From: Planctomycetota bacterium
Lineage (GTDB): Bacteria > Planctomycetota > Phycisphaerae > SM23-33 > FEN-1343
Assembly (NCBI GenBank): GCA_012514895.1
Contig: JAAYZK010000087.1
Coordinates: 1 to 38,234 of the forward strand
Direction: 5' to 3'
Length of the DNA stretch: 38,234 nt
The translations under genes were made by a program, and so were the position numbers. A model generated the notes under the pieces. That model searched no databases. It saw only the letters and a list, made by a program, of their open reading frames with translations, and had not been told where the DNA came from. Each line of letters starts with the position of its first letter. Positions within the stretch are counted from its first letter, which is position 1. This document shows, in pieces, positions 33,601 through 38,234 of this stretch.

Positions 33601-36600
33601 CCCCGCCACGTGGGCCTGCTGCTGCAGATGGAGGTCGAACGGGCCCTGGCCCAGGTCACCTCCTCCCTGGCCGGGACGTGCGTCCGCGGGAGCCTGGACG
33701 TCCAGGTGGCCGGCCGCACCCTCTACGCCATCCGGCGGGAGGGCAGCGAAGTGTTCCACGCCGTCGCGATGAATGACGGCTCGTTCTACCTGCACGGCCT
33801 GCCGGCGGGCACGTACGACTTCGCCTTCGAAGGCGCCGTCGTCGACGCCGCCGACCAGGGACAGGTCGTGGCGGCCGACCAGCACCGCACGGGCGTGAGG
33901 CTCAGCCTCATCGCCGGCTCGCAGGTCGGCGGCGTCGTCCGCGCCGCCGTCGGCGGGGCGGCGATCGGCGGGGCCACCGTGACGCTGCGGTCGCCGGCGG
34001 GGCTGGCCCTGGCGGTGCGGACCGACGCCGCCGGCCGCTACCGCTTCGACGGCCTGGACGCCGGGACCTACCGCCTGACGGTCGCGGCCCCCGGCCGCGC
34101 CACCACCACGACCGCGCTGGAGGTGGCCGCCCGGGGCCAGTCGCTGGCGGCCGACGTGCTGCTGGCGGCCGAATCGACGCTGCGGGGCAGCCTGGTCTAC
34201 GCGGCCGGACCGGCCGACACGCTGCTGCGGGTCACCGCCGTCAGCCGCACCGACGCCGGCTCGGTCTTCACCCTCGAAACCGACCTGGCGGCGTTCGAAC
34301 TGGGCCGCCTGCCCGCCGACACCTATGACGTGTTCCTGTCGCGCAGCGGCTACCGGTCGGTGGAGCTGGAGGGCGTCGCGGTCGGCTCCGACCAGTCGGT
34401 CGACCTGGGCGAGATCGCGATGGACGCCGCGGCGGCGCTGTCGGGCTACGTGACCTCCCACGTCGGCGGCGTGACGCCGGGCATGGTCGACCTGACGCTG
34501 TGGGAGGACGACGAGATCCGCGGCCACGCGGTCCCGGCCGCCGACGGCTACTTCTACTTCACCGACTTCGGCCCCGGCACCTACCGCATCGAGGTCAACG
34601 AGGGCACCACCCACGTCTCCAGCAGCATCACCCTGAGCGTCACCGACGGGCAATCCGTCGCCGACCTGGTGCTGGGCGTCTACGGCGGGGCCGTCGTGAC
34701 CGGCGTGATCCGCGACGCGACGACCTCCCAGCCCGTGCCGGGCATGTCCGTCACGCTCATCGGCGCCGACGGCGAGGCGCTCGCGGCCGTCTCCGACGGC
34801 CAGGGCGTCTACCGCTTCGAGCGCCTGGCCACCGGCACCGTCGTCGTCGGCCTGGCGCCGGCCGACGAGGGGCTGCGGCGGACGCTGGTCCTGGACGATC
34901 CCGACGGGCAGGAGTACACCGCCGACTTCGCCTACGACTACGCCTCGGCCGCCCGCGTCAGCGGCGTGCTGCGGGACGCGGACGGCCAGGCGGTGGCCTA
35001 CGGCCGTGCCGCCCTGTTCCAGTCCGGCCGCTTCGTCGTCGGCGCCGTCGCCGACGAACTGGGGCGCTACGAGTTCGTTGTGTTCCAGCCAGGCAGCTAC
35101 GACCTGGTCGCCACCGCCGGCGACGTCACCTTCGCCTCGGTCGACGGCCTGGCCGTCGGCGAGGGGGCGCACGTCACGCAGGACCTGCAGGGCGGCCGCG
35201 GCAGCCTGAGCGTGACGGTCAACAACCTCCCCGCCGGCACCGGGGCCGTCGTCGCGCTGTACCACCGCCTGGCCGGGCGGTGGAGCCTGGTCCACCGCGG
35301 GGGCATCGCCGCCGGCAGCCCGCTGCTGACGCTGAGCGGCTGCGCCGCGGGCGACTACCGCGTCCAGGTGTCCACCGAGGAGGGCCTGGGCGGCGTGGCT
35401 GACGCATCCCTCCCGACCGGCGGCGCCGTCAGCGCCGCGGTGAATCTCCAGCCGTTCGCCAGCCTCGACGGCATCATCCGCCACAACGGCCAGCCGCTGG
35501 CCGGCGCGAACGTCGTGCTGGCGATGCGGGATGGGTCGGGCATGGCCCTGACGACCGTCACCGACACGCGGGGCTATTACGAGTTCCCGCTGATCGACCC
35601 CGTCGCCTCGCACGACCTGATCATCGTGGCCGAGGGCATGGCCGCCCGCACCGAGACGATGGATCCCCTCGGCGCCGGCGCCCACGGGCAGGACTTCTCC
35701 CTCACCGCCAGCACGTCGGCCCTGAACGGGCGGGTCGTCGACGGCGCCGATCGGCCCATCGCCGGAGCGATGGTGTCGGTCACCGACGCGGCCGGGCGGA
35801 CGATCGGCTCGGCCCTCACCGCCGCCGACGGGCGGTTCAGCATCGCCACGGCGGTGGGCGCGAACCTGACGGTCGACGTGGCGGCCCCGTGCTACAGGGG
35901 CGAAACGCTCACCGGCGCGGCCATCCCGGCCGGAACGGTGCAGGACCTGGGCGACGTGACGTTGACGCTGGTGGGCGAGAGCCGCTTCACCGGCGACCTG
36001 GCCCTGCTGGCCGACGATCCGCTGCCGGCCCCGCCCAGCCGCGACGGCTGGGTGTACCACTCCCCCGGCAAGCCGGGCTGGATGGACGCGCTGTTCGACG
36101 AGGAGCCGCGGCTGATCTACACCCCGCTGGCCGAACTGGAGGCTCTCAACCCGCCGGCCAACTGCCCGCTGGCGGCGTCGGCCAAGGCCCTGCTGATCGA
36201 GGCGTGGATGGTGCAGGACTCGTCCTACCAGTGGGTGCAGGAGAACCAGGAGGTCCTCGACGCCCTGGTCAAGGCCGAGGCCGGCTCGGCCGTGCTGAAC
36301 GGCCTGGCCTTCTCCGGCCGCATCGCCAGCATCGTGCTGAACGTCAACGCCCTGCGCGGCGCGGTGCAGGCCATCCGCCTGATCCCGGCCGCTTCGGCCA
36401 GCCAGACCATGTTCCAGGAGGTCGCCGAGCATCACCAGGCCATCCGCGAGGCGATCGAAGGCGTGGTGCAGGGGCTGACCGGCGCCCTGTCCGACGTCCA
36501 GGGCATCAGCAGTTCGCCGACGCCCGAGTCGGCCCTGAGCCAGTTCGCCAACGTCATGACGGTGGTCAACGACTGCATGGGCCTGCTGGCCGGGGCCGTC

Positions 36601-38234
36601 TCCACGCTGGCGACGCTGCTGAAGGACAAGGCCGGCGCCGCCCTGGTCGGCGGGGCCGGAGCGGCGTTCGGACTGCTCAACGACCTGATCGGCATCAAGG
36701 ACACGCTGCAGTACGGCTACGACGCCTTCGTGGAAGGCTATCACGGCCTGCAGAACATCGTGGCGGCCAAGGAGCGCCTGACGGACGCGAAGGTGCTCTA
36801 CCGCAAGAACGTGGCCGCCTACCAGTCGGCCTGGTCGTACTACCTGGGCACGCTGAGCTGGTGCAGGCGCGACGACGGCGACGGCGACGACGAGGGCGAC
36901 GACGCGCCCCCGCCGCCGGAGCCGCCGGCTCCCCCGCCGCCGCCGCCGGGACACCGCTACTACAGGCCCGGCGTGGTCCGCTCCAAGGACCCCAACGACA
37001 TCCTCGGCCCATCCGGCCGGGGCGAGGAGAACTTCGTCTGGGCCGACACCGCCTTCGGCTACACGATCCGCTTCGAGAACAGCGCGTCGGCCACCGCGGC
37101 CGCACGCACGGTGGTCATCACCCAGCAGCTCGACGCCGACCTGGACTGGCGGACCTTCCGCATCGACGACCTGGGTTGGGGCGACTTCCGCCTGGAACTG
37201 GACGCCTCCATGCCCATCCTGGCCCGCAGGGTCGACCTGACCGACTCGGCCGGTTACCTGGTGGACGTGACGGCCTACATCGACGTGCTGACCGGCGTGG
37301 CCACCTGGCGGCTGGAGACGATCGACCCGGCCACCGGCGAGCCCCCGCTGGATCCCTCCGTGGGCTTCCTGCCGCCCAACAACGAGGACGGCGTCGGCGA
37401 CGGGTTCGTGACCTACTCCATCCGCCCGCGGTCCGACGCCCCCACCGGCACGCGGATCGACGCCGAGGCCACCATCGTCTTCGACACCGAGGCGCCGCTG
37501 GACACCCCGCCGATCTTCCACACCCTGGACGTCGACGCCCCGGCCAGCAGCGTGCAGGTCCTCACCGGCGCCACCGGCGAGGCCCACTTCGACGTCCGCT
37601 GGAGCGGCTCGGACGGCCAGGGCGCGGGCATCGCCAGCTACGACCTCTACGTCAGCGTCGATGACGGGCCCTTCCAGCCCTGGCTCATCGGCACCACGCT
37701 CACCGAGGCCGTCTATCGCGGCCTGCCCGGCCACCGCTACGCGTTCTACAGCGTGGCCCGCGACGGCGTGGACAACGTCGAACCCCACGCACTCACCTTC
37801 GACGCCCGCACCTATACCACCACCGGCGCCGTGCCCCCCACCGCCGCCGACGACCAGGCGACCGTCAGCGAAGACGCCCCCGCCGCCGTCATCGACGTCC
37901 TGGCCAACGACACCACCGACCCGGAGATCGGCCAGGCGTTCACCGTCACCGCCGTCACCCAGGGCGCGCACGGCACCGTGACGGTCGCCGGCGACGGCCT
38001 GTCGGTGAGCTACCAGCCGGCCGCCGACTTCTACGGCACCGACACCTTCACCTATACGATCACCGACGAAGACGGTCTGACCGACACCGCCACCGTCACC
38101 GTGACCGTCGCCAACATGCCCGATCCGCCGACCGCCGTCGACGACGCCGCCACCGTCGCCGAAGATTCTCCGGCCACGGCGATCGACGTGCTGGCCAACG
38201 ACACCACCAGCCCCGACCCCAACCAGACCGTCGC
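24640..38234 (+). CDS. giant LEPR-XLL surface protein with CARDB, PPC, CarboxypepD-reg-like and VCBS/cadherin-like repeats, 3' end missing
   Basis: The frame stays open from GTG 24640 to the window edge (4,531 codons, no stop), so the protein exceeds 450 kDa. AGGAG lies 6 nt before the GTG; GTG 24646 is an alternative. Modules in order: N-terminal ESLEPRLLLSG (residues 36-45), the LEPR-XLL motif of large planctomycete proteins, with no ordinary signal peptide; about 21 CARDB repeats (46-2620); a PPC-like domain (about 2621-2735); a divergent beta region; about seven or eight carboxypeptidase-regulatory-like repeats (about 3014-3784); a helical segment (about 3790-4080); an acidic and Pro-rich linker (about 4080-4108); a DPNDI module (SKDPNDILGPSGRGEENF, about 4114 on) ending PPNNEDGVGDGFVTYSI; and cadherin/VCBS-like repeats (AEDSPATAIDVLANDT). 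This domain set suggests cell adhesion or matrix scaffolding. The export route and C-terminal anchor are unseen. Confidence 0.93.
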   Translation, partial: MSVNPTQHGNVGSGTFEDRTPRSRPAERQGPPDVESLEPRLLLSGSDLWVSATVAPGSAVLSSPITLSWTVQNRGDEPTASGWGWTDRVYLSQDDQVDINHHGGGDAVVAEFQYEGEPLAAGASYTVPDQAVTLPGGFSGTAWLLFVSDAWDFEVEGDEANNVRAVEINVTAPNVDLRITSATVPASAAASGQIDLSWTVRNTGTAAAAAQWTDTVYLSEDEVLDPWGDYWLGDVLRETPLAGGAQYTATQSIALPNMTPGAYYVIIAADAGFANAQAETDEDNNLRVAPITLVASSVDLRISAEAPAPATQGEQLTLEWTVTNAGSAPAAASWTDSVYVSTDDVLDTNDDYYFGSAWRESGAPLAAGAGYTGAATGFLPSDLSGDLYLLFTTDTWDNQAESNNDNNVFAVPYHVNPVSIDLAVTAVTAAPNARPGEWITIGWDVANLGDVAAESDWSDYVYLSTDTTVDDGDVALGQFNMAWQSPLASGASYSQSNWFTIPAETAAGDYYVLVHTDGGGYSWQMESDEANNVLAAPLRVGTPDLQVTAGTVPPSGDSSNPIEVSWTATNTGDGLAAGFWYDYIYLSDDDVLDGGDVQLGFFRIEEPSPVGVGGSYTRTETVNIPLGASGSRILVAADQAGHLTETDETNNTWAAPITLGSPNLIVADADAPDAAVVGQTISVTYTVRNDGTAPATVGYSDRFYLSADDQWDAGDALLGTAEPWDYLPVAAGGGSYSMAVELPILAGASGGHYLLVVADGSGSVAESDETDNVRALALSLTAPDLTITASGPASAGWGDAVSLSWTVTNAGDGPAAAEWYDRVFLSDDTVLDGDDVAIHSRWAADASPLAAGASYEVTDTVTLPAGRSGTQYLLFVADAYGQQGEADESNNAAVVQISLDGADLAISDTDAAVATASWGETVGLWWTVANIGNRPATSSWYDYVYLSDDGVLDDGDLYVTRFANGGPSPLAIGDSYTSSVSVTIPAGRLGQQYLLVAANGATWSMERQAETDPDNNVQAVPVVLRAANLTISQPEAPAQTGWGQSVTLGWTVTNTGDGTAVASWRDIAYLSADDQLDGSDTFLGNAWADDASPLAAGDAYTVTRTFTVPAGFRGTGYVLIRADGGSDQLESDEQDNLAAVAITVSAPDVTVSAAEAVEAAVWGEMISATWTVTNVGDGAAASPWYDYIVLSADAVLDDSDPTAGAAWAGPYVPLAAGASYTIGRDFTIPTSFQGDGYILFVADGNRSLGESDETNNVTAVPIRLSAPDLELAGLSAPDAVVFGGAFDVSWRVSNISASDADRGWSDEIWLSDDAAWDAGDTLLHSDWVAEGLAAGAEYVKTRAVTIRQGESGTKYLLVVTNRTAVQGETDTANNIAVKPIALGAPDLAISEPAAPAAASWGQPFEVSWTVANTGDVAAPAAWYDDVYLSADTTWDFSDRILASFSSWDLVPLGPGESYTVTRTATIPSYAGMTGGLYLLFRTDIYGAQNETDETNNIVAVPITVGSPDLEISAASAAPAAVFGQAVDLSWTVSNIGGNATAGTWRDRVYLSGDDQFDCDDLELAAFTAREGDLPLAGGGSYTRTESIELPLRSTLAAGAYYLIVVTDSGGEVAELSEDNNRAATAAVNVALPDLPDLQVSLVTAPAAGHSGQAVELTWTVANSGSGDATGSWSDRVYLSADGAVGADQHIASFAYAGTIASGSSLVRTQTVVLPSDLQGQAWFVVAANANGGLFEHTATDNNAAVAAAPIDVTLHAPNLQVAAVQPPQTASSGQAVTVEYTVTNAGNAATSAPIWYDRVYLSLDAAWHAGDTLLATVPNGSYLNPGDSYANTVTAVVPEGVEGTYYFIVVTDTYNQVTELGHENDNAGAGAATAIELTPPPDLVVASARTIGTAFSGQPVPVQWTVINDGASPTQGSTWTDRLYLSADNQLDPHADLLLGTVNHSGRLLPGQSYAVSTTATLPVDATGQWHLLVLVDAYGSVFEHTYEVNNVHDLPVQVTLTPPPDLEVTAVAAPAEAIAGHGLELTWTVVNRGSTATAASRWADGVYLSADGVFDPEEDLRLGDVDRYGTLAPGQSYTRTASVTLPHDLAGTFTVFVRADRADAVFELDNDNNALAAAAATTVLLRAADLAVTALAVPADARAGQGVYVDWTVANQGAGATTAPYWYDRLVLSADTVLSGNDVVLGTYRHDGALAAGESYGRNDLVVLPATWAGDAYILAVADNHAYVVEVGGEDNNATASTAIAVAQRAVDLVVTSVSAPAAVQSGASLPVAWSVRNNGEGYPVDAWYDRVYLSPDGVLGGEDDILLGSLRHTGGLPAGAQYDASLNASLGADLSGAWYVVVVTDAFGGVAEGDGEDNNATASDEPITVTLTPSPDLVVAAIAAPATVVSGQTAELAWTVANTGDGPAAGSRYDAVYLSRDLVLDTATDSYLGYAWRNTTIPAGSSEQVAGSFRIPAGRSGPYYVFVVADSRGSIAERGGEANNVGYTGSPVQVNVAPPADLVAGQITIPAGVTPGQNVSLTYTVSNGGLNTAVGAWFDALYLSADAVWDVGDRLIGRYQHSGDVAAGGTYTHTLVAPLPGVNPGEYHVLLRSDIRNNVEESSEANNFSASLDRAEIDAERLDLADPAAGTLAQGFSRYYKVDVPAGQTLLVRLDSQAADAANRLFVAFGRVPTASDFDVASAGAFLADVEAVVPTTQAGTYYIMATAELVVGAEQTYDLTAEIVPYSVRQALPAAVGDTGPVTLKLRGARLTADTTFGLVGPDGVVIAPTAVRVVDPSLAYATFDLAGAALGAYAVRATDVGAALNHVLADGVTVIDGAGARIDARFEGPTSVRFGSSYQVGLYYGNLGDADGIAPLIWLANNTGTPMGVTPDGLDDGPGMMFLGAGDEGPAGVLRPGELYTIPIYFHASTETIDYNSVSIYHADDVGAIDWDFFEPGVRRTDMSDELWAAVWRQVQDNIGDTMGSLVRTLAANATLLPASMGSPRHVGLLLQMEVERALAQVTSSLAGTCVRGSLDVQVAGRTLYAIRREGSEVFHAVAMNDGSFYLHGLPAGTYDFAFEGAVVDAADQGQVVAADQHRTGVRLSLIAGSQVGGVVRAAVGGAAIGGATVTLRSPAGLALAVRTDAAGRYRFDGLDAGTYRLTVAAPGRATTTTALEVAARGQSLAADVLLAAESTLRGSLVYAAGPADTLLRVTAVSRTDAGSVFTLETDLAAFELGRLPADTYDVFLSRSGYRSVELEGVAVGSDQSVDLGEIAMDAAAALSGYVTSHVGGVTPGMVDLTLWEDDEIRGHAVPAADGYFYFTDFGPGTYRIEVNEGTTHVSSSITLSVTDGQSVADLVLGVYGGAVVTGVIRDATTSQPVPGMSVTLIGADGEALAAVSDGQGVYRFERLATGTVVVGLAPADEGLRRTLVLDDPDGQEYTADFAYDYASAARVSGVLRDADGQAVAYGRAALFQSGRFVVGAVADELGRYEFVVFQPGSYDLVATAGDVTFASVDGLAVGEGAHVTQDLQGGRGSLSVTVNNLPAGTGAVVALYHRLAGRWSLVHRGGIAAGSPLLTLSGCAAGDYRVQVSTEEGLGGVADASLPTGGAVSAAVNLQPFASLDGIIRHNGQPLAGANVVLAMRDGSGMALTTVTDTRGYYEFPLIDPVASHDLIIVAEGMAARTETMDPLGAGAHGQDFSLTASTSALNGRVVDGADRPIAGAMVSVTDAAGRTIGSALTAADGRFSIATAVGANLTVDVAAPCYRGETLTGAAIPAGTVQDLGDVTLTLVGESRFTGDLALLADDPLPAPPSRDGWVYHSPGKPGWMDALFDEEPRLIYTPLAELEALNPPANCPLAASAKALLIEAWMVQDSSYQWVQENQEVLDALVKAEAGSAVLNGLAFSGRIASIVLNVNALRGAVQAIRLIPAASASQTMFQEVAEHHQAIREAIEGVVQGLTGALSDVQGISSSPTPESALSQFANVMTVVNDCMGLLAGAVSTLATLLKDKAGAALVGGAGAAFGLLNDLIGIKDTLQYGYDAFVEGYHGLQNIVAAKERLTDAKVLYRKNVAAYQSAWSYYLGTLSWCRRDDGDGDDEGDDAPPPPEPPAPPPPPPGHRYYRPGVVRSKDPNDILGPSGRGEENFVWADTAFGYTIRFENSASATAAARTVVITQQLDADLDWRTFRIDDLGWGDFRLELDASMPILARRVDLTDSAGYLVDVTAYIDVLTGVATWRLETIDPATGEPPLDPSVGFLPPNNEDGVGDGFVTYSIRPRSDAPTGTRIDAEATIVFDTEAPLDTPPIFHTLDVDAPASSVQVLTGATGEAHFDVRWSGSDGQGAGIASYDLYVSVDDGPFQPWLIGTTLTEAVYRGLPGHRYAFYSVARDGVDNVEPHALTFDARTYTTTGAVPPTAADDQATVSEDAPAAVIDVLANDTTDPEIGQAFTVTAVTQGAHGTVTVAGDGLSVSYQPAADFYGTDTFTYTITDEDGLTDTATVTVTVANMPDPPTAVDDAATVAEDSPATAIDVLANDTTSPDPNQTV
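24775..32500 (+). repeat. tandem array of about 21 CARDB domains within the giant gene
   Basis: Units of 119-130 residues begin with a (D/N)L..(T/S) strand, contain W.D.VYLS.D..LD and end with an acidic (E.DE.NN) turn. Unit starts near the right end lie at 29911, 30283, 30655, 31027, 31396, 31771 and 32146, a period of 369-375 nt. The units are diverged at sequence level, indicating old duplications kept by selection rather than recent expansion. Confidence 0.85.
33680..35990 (+). repeat. carboxypeptidase-regulatory-like beta-sandwich repeats within the giant gene
   Basis: Repeated units carry the pattern G.V.......P(I/L).GA.V.L....G....T...G.Y.F..L..GTY.(L/V), for example DAAGRYRFDGLDAGTYRLTV and GQGVYRFERLATGTVVVGL. 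At least seven units are visible. Such folds usually serve as rigid spacers in surface proteins. Confidence 0.7.

Overview
The window reads as high-GC chromosome of an anaerobic or facultatively anaerobic member of the Planctomycetota, probably Phycisphaerae or a relative. The evidence is an N-terminal LEPRLLLSG motif on a giant repeat protein, two PEP-CTERM proteins with an exosortase, a Ser/Thr kinase with DMG in place of DFG, and an NADH-linked [FeFe] hydrogenase. The taxonomic placement is inference. No tRNA, rRNA, CRISPR array or insertion sequence was recognised.

Layout. Positions 1-4244 (minus strand) hold rex-hydC-hydB-hydA, a redox-regulated trimeric [FeFe] hydrogenase operon with a Rex operator lying on its promoter; hydA runs off the left edge. 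A MATE transporter follows on the plus strand (4454-5914). Positions 6107-11683 form a tight plus-strand run: a C39-like cysteine peptidase with a PEP-CTERM tail, an exosortase fused to an EpsI-like domain, a TPR protein, and a DgcN/DgcA-like pair (DUF1611 protein plus enolase-superfamily epimerase). A secreted protein of unknown function (11785-13236) converges across a shared terminator on a second PEP-CTERM protein (13318-14106, minus).

Positions 14464-17324 hold a 2-hydroxyacid dehydrogenase, a KDPG-aldolase-like protein and a radical SAM protein. Positions 17456-19592 are a compact signalling operon: a membrane Ser/Thr kinase with an MshEN-like N-terminus, a STAS antagonist and an RsbW-like ATPase, which together suggest partner switching. 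Next come a secreted SH3-domain protein (19973-21349), a minus-strand pair of a PilZ-domain protein and a 59-residue protein, and a secreted zinc-ribbon/HEAT-like protein (22173-24326).

The rightmost 13.6 kb is one open reading frame with no stop before the window edge. It encodes at least 4,531 residues: LEPR-XLL start, about 21 CARDB repeats, a PPC-like domain, carboxypeptidase-regulatory-like beta repeats, a helical segment, a Pro-rich linker, a DPNDI module and tandem cadherin/VCBS-like repeats. It looks like a giant surface adhesin or scaffold. It has its own sigma70-like promoter and a structured leader of about 215 nt.

Several promoters share the form TTGAC(A/G), 17-nt spacer, TA(C/T)NNT, which helps fix starts in a genome where many genes have weak Shine-Dalgarno sequences.
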